NCBI GenBank assembly: GCA_964583335.1
Contig: CAZOVG010000005.1
Span: 124,001-188,000 of the forward strand
From: JAGNKE01 sp964583335
Lineage (GTDB): Bacteria; Pseudomonadota; Alphaproteobacteria; Micavibrionales; Micavibrionaceae
Direction: 5' to 3'
Length of the DNA: 64,000 nt
Part shown: piece by piece, positions 51,228-58,818 of the stretch
Layout: each line of letters starts with the position of its first letter
Position numbering within the stretch: the first letter of the stretch is position 1
Made by a program: the position numbers and the translations under genes
Notes under the pieces: model-generated
Databases searched by the model: none
The model's input: the letters and a program-made list of their open reading frames with translations, nothing else
What the model was told of the DNA's origin: nothing

Positions 51228-52833
51228 TATAATTTTCTTTGCGCTTATAGATATCCCAGCGCATTTCATAAGGGTAATCAAGAGACGTGCCGCTGAAATA
51301 AGGCTTCCTTTCGGTTACAAACTCCCCCGTCTTTTCGTATTTTTCAATAAACGCCTTAAATTCTGTGTTGTCTGAAAAGTATTCAAAAAAGTTAAAATAG
51401 GGTCCGCGATTTTCGGGAGGGTCTTTGTAAATCATGAGAATATTGGGTTTGAATTTTGTGAAATCCTCCGCAACATTCCGAGCAAATCGTTCTTTGTCCG
51501 CTTTGCGTCTTGCGTTGTATTCCTCGGTCTTTAGAAGTTTCGGCGGTATGCCATAATGAAATTCCATCACAGGATAAAACCAGAAAGCCGGAAAGCGGCT
51601 TGCGTAACTGTCGCCTATGTAAAGGCTTGTCTGGGTGTTCAGGGATATATGAGGGTAAGTCATGAAAAATGAGCAAGGTTCTCCGCATTCTGCTTGAATG
51701 AATTTAGTCAATGGGGCGTTGAGAAAGAATTCATGAGTCGTATAGAGCGATGTGAAGTTATAAGCCTTGTAAAGTGCAGGTGTCAGTATTAGCAAGCAAC
51801 CCAGCGTACATAGGGCGGTATGGCATTCTCTCTCCTTTAGCAGATATCTCATGCCTGAAAAGCAGGTCAGCGAAGTCGCGATCAGGAAAAACGTCTTTCC
51901 GGGAATTATTTGATAATAAAATCCTTTGCCCTGGATGTAGAACGCGAACATGCCTGAGGCAGCGCCCATCCAACATGCGGTATAGAAATAAAGTTTATCG
52001 GGGTTGTGTTTCTTGAAACCTAAGTACGCCAATATGCCTAGGACAAAAGTCGGCACGATATAAGGCGCGATGAATTTGTGAACGTCATCAGTATTGTTGT
52101 AGGGAAGGTAATAGTTAACAACATCAGGAAATACTACTGTAAAGAAATCAGGGAAATACAGGTGTAGCGTTAAAGCATAAATAATGCATGCGGCGGCGAG
52201 ATACACGAAGTCGCTGTCGAAGATTACGGTTATTCGCCTTTGTGCGAGCATGCGGTGGGCTATCAACAGCGTCGGCAGAAGGCCATAGTGCGGCTTAACC
52301 ATTATCATCAGGGCTCCGAAAGCCAGAATGAAATGCTTAACCAAAGGGGGAATGGTAATATTTCTTGTGATCGCCACTTGTATCAAAAAAAGCGGAATCG
52401 CAGTGATAACGATGAGATGGTCACGTTGAGAGAAGTCATACTGAGGCGATATGACTACCGCCGTGGCGTAAGCCGCCATGAACAGCAGCTGTTCTTCGCC
52501 GCTCAGGAAGGGCATGCGCCTGATCAATATGTGTGTGCAGACCGTGCACACAAAAATCAGGGTAAAAATCGTCGTGTAGATGCTGTAATAAATTTCTAGA
52601 GAGGTTATGTCGCTCAGGACAACCGAGGGAACGTATATGAGTATGCTGAGCGGCGGGTTGGTGTCGTAGCATCCTTCCGTGAGCGGGATGCCCTTATACA
52701 GCCGTAATGCGCAGGAGGTTAGCCAAGACGTATCGGGGTGGATGCTGATGTTCGACAGGCGCAGTGCCACGACGACCGTAATTATGTATAAAATAAAATG
52801 CTGTATTAGCAGTATTTTATTTTGCTCTCTCAT
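51214..52833 (-). CDS. GT-C-like membrane glycosyltransferase, paralog 3 (low G+C)
   Basis: 539 residues with HPDTSWLTSC and YDTNPPLSILIYVP in the first loop and, near the end, YFNFFEYFSDNTEF and RKPYFSGTSL, paralleling paralog 2. The nucleotide composition is visibly AT-richer than the window average, hinting at recent acquisition. Its ATG shares one base with the clpX stop (TAATG), so it is translated right behind clpX. Confidence 0.75.
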   Translation of the reverse strand: MREQNKILLIQHFILYIITVVVALRLSNISIHPDTSWLTSCALRLYKGIPLTEGCYDTNPPLSILIYVPSVVLSDITSLEIYYSIYTTIFTLIFVCTVCTHILIRRMPFLSGEEQLLFMAAYATAVVISPQYDFSQRDHLIVITAIPLFLIQVAITRNITIPPLVKHFILAFGALMIMVKPHYGLLPTLLIAHRMLAQRRITVIFDSDFVYLAAACIIYALTLHLYFPDFFTVVFPDVVNYYLPYNNTDDVHKFIAPYIVPTFVLGILAYLGFKKHNPDKLYFYTACWMGAASGMFAFYIQGKGFYYQIIPGKTFFLIATSLTCFSGMRYLLKERECHTALCTLGCLLILTPALYKAYNFTSLYTTHEFFLNAPLTKFIQAECGEPCSFFMTYPHISLNTQTSLYIGDSYASRFPAFWFYPVMEFHYGIPPKLLKTEEYNARRKADKERFARNVAEDFTKFKPNILMIYKDPPENRGPYFNFFEYFSDNTEFKAFIEKYEKTGEFVTERKPYFSGTSLDYPYEMRWDIYKRKENYNAAP

Positions 52834-54131
52834 TATTTCTTAGCCGAGGCGACCTCTTTTTTTTTGCCGGTGCTGGGCTTGTCCTTGCCCTTTTCCGCGA
52901 TGACATAGACGGGTGCCTTGTTTTCGTTCACCGTGTCTTCGCTGACGACGACTTCGGTTACATCTTCGCGGTCAGGAATTTCGAACATGGAGTCGAGCAG
53001 AAGGTTTTCGATGATCGAGCGGAGACCGCGCGCACCGGTTTTGCGTTCGATCGCTTTCTTGGAAATCGCCTTGAGGGCGTCGTCCTTGAAGTTGAGTTCT
53101 ACGCCTTCCATCTCGAACAGTTTTTTGTACTGTTTGACGAGAGCGTTCTTGGGTTCCGTCAAAATCTGGATCAGCGCCTTTTCGTCGAGGTCTTCGAGCG
53201 TTGCGATGATCGGCAGACGGCCGACGAATTCGGGGATCAGGCCGTATTTCAGAAGGTCTTCGGGTTCCAGATCCTTGAAGAGCTGGCCCGCCGTGCGTTC
53301 GTCCACGGCTTTTACGTCCGCGCCGAAGCCGATGGTTGTGCCCCGTCCGCGCGCCGCGATGACCTTTTCGAGGCCGGAGAACGCGCCGCCGCAGATGAAG
53401 AGGATGTTGGAGGTGTCAACCTGCAGGAATTCCTGCTGCGGGTGTTTGCGGCCGCCCTGCGGGGGGACGCTGGCCACCGTGCCTTCCATCAGTTTCAGCA
53501 GGGCTTGCTGCACCCCTTCGCCGGAGACGTCGCGGGTGATGGAGGGGTTGTCGGATTTACGGGAAATCTTGTCGATCTCGTCGATATACACAATGCCCTT
53601 TTGCGCGCGCTCGACGTTGTAATCGGAGGCTTGCAGAAGTTTGAGCACGATGTTTTCCACGTCTTCGCCCACATAACCGGCCTCGGTCAGGGTCGTGGCA
53701 TCGGCCATGGTGAAGGGGACATCGAGGATACGGGCCAGAGTCTGGGCGAGCAGCGTCTTGCCGCAACCCGTCGGGCCGACCAGAAGAATGTTGGATTTCG
53801 CGAGTTCGACATCGCCGGAGCCGCTGCTGCCGTGTTCGAGGCGCTTATAGTGGTTGTGAACGGCGACGGAGAGGACGCGTTTTGCGCCTTCCTGCCCGAT
53901 CACGTAATCGTCGAGGACGGCCTTGATCTCGCCGGGGGAGGGAATCCCCTCGCCAGGGCGGACAAGCTGGGTTTTGTCTTCTTCACGGATGATGTCCATG
54001 CAAAGTTCGACGCACTCATTGCAAATGAACACGTTGGGACCCGCGATCAGCTTGCGCACTTCGTGCTGGCTTTTGCCGCAGAAGGAGCAATACAGCGTAT
54101 TTTTGGAGTCGCCGGTTCCGGAGGTCGTCAT
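52833..54131 (-). CDS. clpX: ATP-dependent Clp protease ATP-binding subunit ClpX
   Basis: 432 residues. AAA+ unfoldase for ClpP. N-terminal zinc-binding domain with CSFCGKSQHEV and CNECVELC. Walker A LLVGPTGCGKTLLAQ, Walker B IVYIDEIDKI, pore loop within GYVGEDVENI, IGF loop region CGGAFSGLEKVI, sensor motifs in the C-terminal part (ERKTGARGLRSIIE). ClpP is not adjacent on either side, unlike most alphaproteobacteria. sufE diverges upstream. Confidence 0.98.
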   Translation of the reverse strand: MTTSGTGDSKNTLYCSFCGKSQHEVRKLIAGPNVFICNECVELCMDIIREEDKTQLVRPGEGIPSPGEIKAVLDDYVIGQEGAKRVLSVAVHNHYKRLEHGSSGSGDVELAKSNILLVGPTGCGKTLLAQTLARILDVPFTMADATTLTEAGYVGEDVENIVLKLLQASDYNVERAQKGIVYIDEIDKISRKSDNPSITRDVSGEGVQQALLKLMEGTVASVPPQGGRKHPQQEFLQVDTSNILFICGGAFSGLEKVIAARGRGTTIGFGADVKAVDERTAGQLFKDLEPEDLLKYGLIPEFVGRLPIIATLEDLDEKALIQILTEPKNALVKQYKKLFEMEGVELNFKDDALKAISKKAIERKTGARGLRSIIENLLLDSMFEIPDREDVTEVVVSEDTVNENKAPVYVIAEKGKDKPSTGKKKEVASAKK

Positions 54132-54294
54132 GGCTGGACTTTCTGTCTGAAGTGAATCAACTCTAACCTCAATCTGCCAAGAGCGGCGGGCCTGTGCAAG
54201 CCCTTAAGTGCGAGACTGCTCATTTTCATCCCCCGCCTGCGGAGAAGTCACAGGACTATAGAGGTTGCGCCATGGAACCACAATACGATACAAG

Positions 54295-54327
54295 TTGTCA
54301 CTACTCCGTTAACGGAATTTACATATT
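54295..54327 (+). promoter_or_regulatory. sufE promoter region with palindrome
   Basis: TTGTCA (54295-54300) and a TATTAT-like box (54322-54327) lie ahead of the sufE ATG at 54346; the gap is longer than ideal unless the overlapping ACATAT is used. A perfect 12-bp palindrome TCCGTTAACGGA (54303-54314) falls between the boxes, where a bound regulator would block polymerase. Confidence 0.35.
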
Positions 54328-54345
54328 ATTAAAAATGCACTGCGC

Positions 54346-54753
54346 ATGACCGAGACTCTGGAAAATATTGTCGAGAATTTCTCGCTGTTCGATGATTGGG
54401 AAGAGCGTTACCGCTACCTCATTGATCTCGGGCGCGGGTTGCCGCACATGGACGAGGCGCTGCGGACCGATTCCCACCTCGTGCCGGGGTGTACGTCCCG
54501 CGTGTGGATGGTGGCGGTGCGTCGGCCGGACGGGACGTTCCAGTTCGAGGCGGACAGCGACGCGCATATCGTGCGCGGGCTGATCGCGCTTCTGCTTTCG
54601 GCCTATCAAGGCAAAAGCGCGGCGGAGATTTTGGCCACGGATATCGCGGATATCTTCAAGACGATCGGGCTGGACCAGCATTTGAGCCCCAGCCGCCGGA
54701 ACGGGTTTTACGCGATGGTTGAGCGCATCCGCGCGGATGCGGGGCGGGCGTAG
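54346..54753 (+). CDS. sufE: Cysteine desulfuration protein SufE
   Basis: 135 residues. It accepts persulfide sulfur from a SufS-type cysteine desulfurase for Fe-S cluster assembly. It shows LFDDWEERYRYLIDLGRGLP, the acceptor Cys in HLVPGCTSRVW and a FEADSDAHIVRGLIALLLS helix. Full length. Other suf genes are not in the window. Confidence 0.96.
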   Translation: MTETLENIVENFSLFDDWEERYRYLIDLGRGLPHMDEALRTDSHLVPGCTSRVWMVAVRRPDGTFQFEADSDAHIVRGLIALLLSAYQGKSAAEILATDIADIFKTIGLDQHLSPSRRNGFYAMVERIRADAGRA

Positions 54754-54790
54754 TTCGCTTAAGTTGGTTTTTTATGCTAATTGTAGTTAT

Positions 54791-55441
54791 ATGAAGCCTT
54801 TAGCATCCCTCATAATCTGCGCGTTCTGTTTTTTTCTGAGCGCTTGTGGCGTTCCTAAAATCCGGTATGAGGGCATGGACCTGCACGAGACTGATGAAGT
54901 CGTTGCAATCGTTATGTATCATAACAACGAGCCGGAGGATTTTACCGAGCTTCCCGGCAGTTTTGTGGTCAAGATCAGTTCTGAAACCCCTATTTTTTCT
55001 TATGCAAGGAAGAATGATTTTTGGGTTCAGGACCAGCTAAATATTTGTGGTACAAACATAACAATTAAGGCTTGGTCTAAAGTCGATCCTCCTGATTATG
55101 AAACCGATCCCAAGGTTGGGGATCGGTATCAATACTCCTATTTGTTCAAATACAAATACGATGAAACCTCAGATTATTTCAGGCCGCCTTACACTGAGCA
55201 TGATCAGAAAGTTTTCAATCTTTTGAAGAATCCGCAGCGTTTATGTATGAATTTAAGGTTCGCAAGATATCTGATTACTTTCATACCCCGGCGCAGTAAC
55301 ATTCTTGAATTTGAGATTCCGCCCGATGTGATGGAAAAGGTTCGCGCATACGACAAGAGCCATCCACCTGACCCGGCTAAAAAAGCCAAGCTTTGTACCT
55401 GTAATTATGGGAAAGATTGCGCAGGGTCAGATATACCCTGA
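54791..55441 (+). CDS. Orphan lipoprotein, function unknown
   Basis: 216 residues from ATG 54791, with lipobox LSAC after IICAFCFF. The mature part is rich in Tyr/Asp/Pro with scattered Cys, including a C-terminal CTCNYGKDC. AT-richer than its neighbours and of no family I know. It looks like a lineage-specific surface protein, possibly acquired. Confidence 0.6.
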   Translation: MKPLASLIICAFCFFLSACGVPKIRYEGMDLHETDEVVAIVMYHNNEPEDFTELPGSFVVKISSETPIFSYARKNDFWVQDQLNICGTNITIKAWSKVDPPDYETDPKVGDRYQYSYLFKYKYDETSDYFRPPYTEHDQKVFNLLKNPQRLCMNLRFARYLITFIPRRSNILEFEIPPDVMEKVRAYDKSHPPDPAKKAKLCTCNYGKDCAGSDIP

Positions 55442-55444
55442 TAA

Positions 55445-56206
55445 TCACTCCGCCTTTTTCTCAGGCGCGGGTTGAGGGGCGGGTTCGGGCTGTGTTTCTT
55501 CCGCGGGTTTGACCGGATTTTTCGCGGCTTCCTCGGCGGCTTTCTTTTCGGCCTCAAGCCTTTGGGTTTTTTCCTCTTCGGTTTCCTGATAGCCGATGGA
55601 GCGGAGGATTTCCGCGAAGTGGGCATCGGCCTCTTCGGAGGGTTCGCCCATCATTTCGGCCTGCACGGCGAGGATGGAGCGTTTGCCCACCCAGAGCTGC
55701 GCGACGAACACGGTATCGCCCATTCCGGCGCGGCCCCGCCCGATCATGCCGGCCTGTTTGAAGTTGGTTTCCTCGATCACGTTGGGTTCGTAGCCCTGCA
55801 TGACCTCGCCCAGCGCCATGGATTCCACGGTCTGTTTCATCACTTCGGGGGTGTAGTCGGCGTATGCGCCCTCGGGCAGGGGGTTACAGATGATTTCGGC
55901 GCGGACGGTGGAGGACAGGCCGAAGACCTTTGTGTAGGAGACGAGATCGTAGCAGCGGTCGGGCGCTTCTTCCTCGCAGCGGCGGCTTTTGATCGGCTCG
56001 CCGGGGAAGGTGGCGAAGAAGTCGCAATATTCGGGCTGGTAGACCTGTGTTTCCAGCTTGACCTCTTCCTTGATGACTTCGGCAGGCAATTTCGGCGGTT
56101 CGTTGCCGGGGGCGGCGCGGAGCTTTTCGCGCTGCTGGGCTGCGGCGGGGGCGCCGATGGATAAAAGCGCAAGGGCCAGAAGGAGGGCGCGGCGGGGGGC
56201 GGTCAT
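55445..56206 (-). CDS. Exported protein of unknown function downstream of hisS
   Basis: 253 residues from ATG 56206. Signal peptide (LLLALALLSIGAPAAAQ), then a soluble domain with two cysteines in EYCDFF and SRRCEEEAPDRCYD, and a Glu/Ala/Pro-rich tail. Starts 15 bases after hisS and is co-transcribed. No family recognised. Confidence 0.65.
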   Translation of the reverse strand: MTAPRRALLLALALLSIGAPAAAQQREKLRAAPGNEPPKLPAEVIKEEVKLETQVYQPEYCDFFATFPGEPIKSRRCEEEAPDRCYDLVSYTKVFGLSSTVRAEIICNPLPEGAYADYTPEVMKQTVESMALGEVMQGYEPNVIEETNFKQAGMIGRGRAGMGDTVFVAQLWVGKRSILAVQAEMMGEPSEEADAHFAEILRSIGYQETEEEKTQRLEAEKKAAEEAAKNPVKPAEETQPEPAPQPAPEKKAE

Positions 56207-56220
56207 GCTCAATCTTTCTT

Positions 56221-57624
56221 TCACTCGTCTTTTTCCCATTTGTCCGGATCGGCCTTGGTTTGCGTTCCGGCCTGCATGTTTTTCACTTCGTGGTCCTTGC
56301 CATCCTCGAACGGCGGGAACCAGACATAGGGTATCCCTTTTTTCTCGGCGTAGGCAAGTTGTCTTGCGAGTTTCACGGGGTTATGGAAGGTCTCGACCTT
56401 GTGGCCCTGCGCGCGGAGTTTCTGCGCGGTTTCCATGGTGAGGGCGCGGCGTTCCTCGCTCGGCATCACCACCATGATGTCGGCGGGGGAGAGGCGGCCC
56501 GCCGGGAGCTTGCCCTGCTGGCGGAGGCGGTCGAAGAGGCGCGAGAAGCCGATGGAGATTCCGACGCCCGGAAGATGCTTATTGATGTAATTGCCCGCGA
56601 GGTCGTCATACCGCCCGCCGGAGCAGATGGAGCCGTAGCCGGGATCGTCGAGGAAGACCGTTTCGTAAACCGTGCCGGTGTAATAATCGAGGCCGCGCAC
56701 GATGGAGAGGTCGGCGACGACGGAGCCGGGCGGCAGGTGTGAGAGTTGGTCGAGGACGAAGGCGAGTTCTTCGATGCCTTGTTGCAAGAGTAAACTAGGC
56801 GGATATTCTTTAGAAAAACTCTGCATAGCTTGTCTAAAGTGTGAGCTATCTGTAAATTTTTGTTGTGCTAATCTTGCCAGTTCGCCAGTGGCACGAGCTG
56901 ATTTTTGGGCCACCTCAAAATCAATATTTAATGCTTCGATGCCTTTAATCATAAAGTCAGCGCCCTCTTGGGCAGTCATTTTATCGCATTTATCTAGAAG
57001 GCGGGTTATTGTTGTTATCAAATTAGGGTCAGTGACCTCTTGAGACTCTAAAAACCCAAGAAGTATCTTCCGGTTGCTGATCCTGATCTGGATATTATTT
57101 TTCTCCTTCTCCATGCCCGGCAGGGAGGAGAGGATTTCCCAGATGATCGCGGGCATTTCGGCGTCGAAGTGCAGGGGCAGGGAGTCGACGTTAATCACGT
57201 CGATGTCGCACTGATAAAACTCGCGGAAGCGTCCGGCCTGAGGCCTTTCGCCGCGCCATACGCGCTGCATCTGATAGCGTTTGAAGGGGAAGACCAGTTC
57301 GTTGAAATGCTGGGCCGTGTAGCGGGCCAGGGGCACGGTCTGGTCGAAGTGCAGGGCGAGGCGGGCCTCTTTATCCCCTTCTTCCTTGTGGTAGCGATCC
57401 AGAACGTAAATTTCCTTGTCCACGTCGGCCTCGCCGTCGCCGCCCTTGGCCTTGAGCGCGTCCAGCAGCTCGACGGACGGGGTTTCGATGTTGCAGAAGC
57501 CGTAGCTCTCGAAAATGCGGCGGATATGGTCGAACCATTGAAGCTCCACGGCGCGGGTTTCGGGGAGCCATTCGGGGAAGCCGCTGATGGGCAGGGGTTT
57601 GAAGATTTTTTTCTTTTCGCTCAT
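56221..57624 (-). CDS. hisS: Histidyl-tRNA synthetase
   Basis: 467 residues. Class II synthetase that charges tRNA-His. Motif 1 region near WFDHIRRIFESYG, motif 2 FKRYQMQRVWRGERPQAGRF, histidine-A LDYYTGTVYE as RGLDYYTGTVYE, and motif 3 VGISIGFSRLFDRL. Residues about 185-278, the insertion domain region between motif 2 and the histidine loop, are encoded by a clearly AT-rich stretch. Start ATG 57624. Confidence 0.95.
   Translation of the reverse strand: MSEKKKIFKPLPISGFPEWLPETRAVELQWFDHIRRIFESYGFCNIETPSVELLDALKAKGGDGEADVDKEIYVLDRYHKEEGDKEARLALHFDQTVPLARYTAQHFNELVFPFKRYQMQRVWRGERPQAGRFREFYQCDIDVINVDSLPLHFDAEMPAIIWEILSSLPGMEKEKNNIQIRISNRKILLGFLESQEVTDPNLITTITRLLDKCDKMTAQEGADFMIKGIEALNIDFEVAQKSARATGELARLAQQKFTDSSHFRQAMQSFSKEYPPSLLLQQGIEELAFVLDQLSHLPPGSVVADLSIVRGLDYYTGTVYETVFLDDPGYGSICSGGRYDDLAGNYINKHLPGVGISIGFSRLFDRLRQQGKLPAGRLSPADIMVVMPSEERRALTMETAQKLRAQGHKVETFHNPVKLARQLAYAEKKGIPYVWFPPFEDGKDHEVKNMQAGTQTKADPDKWEKDE
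56791..57070 (-). other. AT-rich mosaic patch inside hisS
   Basis: By hand count 111 of 280 bases are G or C (about 40%), while flanking hisS sequence counted the same way is about 58-62% (35 of 60 at 56641-56700; 37 of 60 at 57121-57180). The patch keeps the reading frame and coincides with the synthetase insertion domain, suggesting replacement by recombination with a low-G+C donor. Confidence 0.6.
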
Positions 57625-57766
57625 GGATTCCTCGCCGTGTTCTGCCTTGTTAGGGGAAATTCCGGCCTTATACAAGGGGTTTAAGGGCATTTTTATCGTG
57701 AAATCGGGGGCGGTTCTGGTGTATCCTTTGGCGGGGATTACGTAAGAATTCGTTTAAGGCACGCCT

Positions 57767-58288
57767 ATGGCACGCAACATTCAGCGCAGGGAACCTTCCA
57801 GCCCGTTCGAGCAAAAGTTCGTGGAGATCCTCAGCCTCCGCTACCCCGAGCTTGTGGAGCGGCTGAAGGCGCACCGGGTGACGCGGGAGGATAGCGCTCT
57901 TCTGACGCGTTTGACCTCCGAGTCGCAGGATATGAAACTGGCGGTTTGCCTGCATCTGGCGAAGTTTGCGCCGGAGGGCAGCGCGCCCCGGCAATATGCC
58001 GACAGGCATCTGCACCATTTCGTCGAGCAATGTTTCCTTCACGACCATCCGCATACGGAGGCCCTGATGGACGGTATGATTGCTTTTCTGGCCGGTACGC
58101 CAAAGGTCATGCGGCATTATGTCGATCTGATCCGTTCGTGGGAGACGACCGATACGCTTCTGGCCCGGGTGTTCCATACCGGGAGTGGCGGGGATTCCGG
58201 TAAATCCGGCAGCGGGGACAAGGGCGGCACCGGAAACGGCGGCAGAAGCGAGCCTGAGGGCGGTCCCCCGGGGTTCGATCCGCTGTGA
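57767..58288 (+). CDS. Small helical protein, paralog A, unknown function
   Basis: 173 residues. It contains LAVCLHLAKFAPEGS and VEQCFLHDHPHTEALMDGMI, closely matched in the gene 107 bases downstream (LGLYLAKYAPRDS; IEDYFLREDPDTDLLVQGIL). Ends with a Gly/Ser-rich tail lacking in the second copy. No signal peptide. No family known to me. Confidence 0.6.
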   Translation: MARNIQRREPSSPFEQKFVEILSLRYPELVERLKAHRVTREDSALLTRLTSESQDMKLAVCLHLAKFAPEGSAPRQYADRHLHHFVEQCFLHDHPHTEALMDGMIAFLAGTPKVMRHYVDLIRSWETTDTLLARVFHTGSGGDSGKSGSGDKGGTGNGGRSEPEGGPPGFDPL

Positions 58289-58394
58289 GTGCATCTCTAT
58301 TTCAGCGTTTTTCTTGAATTTTCACCTTCATTCATGATAGTTATAGCCGCTGTGACCGCTGATACGCGGTCCTTGTGCGTTTCGGAGAAGGGTT

Positions 58395-58802
58395 ATGCCA
58401 GCAGAAATCAAAACCACGCTCGCGAGGTTCCGGCAGGTTTATACCGCCGAATTCGAACGTGCGCATCCGGTTCTGATCCGTAACCTTGAGCATTGGGAGC
58501 TGAGTGAGGATGATTGCGAGGCGCTTGAGTCTTTCGCAACGCAATCCGAGCAGAATCATATTTGCCTTGGGCTTTATCTCGCCAAGTATGCCCCGCGCGA
58601 CAGTTTTTCGCGCAAGCGGGGGTATCTGATTCTCGATAAAGCCATTGAGGATTATTTCCTGCGCGAGGACCCGGACACGGATCTTCTGGTTCAGGGGATA
58701 CTCGGTTTTGTCCGCAGCAGCCCGGCGGCCTTCGCCCGCATGTATCACGTTGCCAAGTCTTGGCAGATGGTGCGCGGCGCGTTCCAAAAGACCGGGACCT
58801 GA
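58395..58802 (+). CDS. Small helical protein, paralog B, unknown function
   Basis: 135 residues. A shorter version of the preceding gene without the Gly-rich tail. Both share a helical core in which an LAKxAP motif, a D-P-x-T segment and a final W-containing helix (YHVAKSWQMV versus YVDLIRSWETT) line up. Tandem duplication is the likely origin. Confidence 0.6.
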   Translation: MPAEIKTTLARFRQVYTAEFERAHPVLIRNLEHWELSEDDCEALESFATQSEQNHICLGLYLAKYAPRDSFSRKRGYLILDKAIEDYFLREDPDTDLLVQGILGFVRSSPAAFARMYHVAKSWQMVRGAFQKTGT

Positions 58803-58818
58803 TTTCCGTTTTATACCT

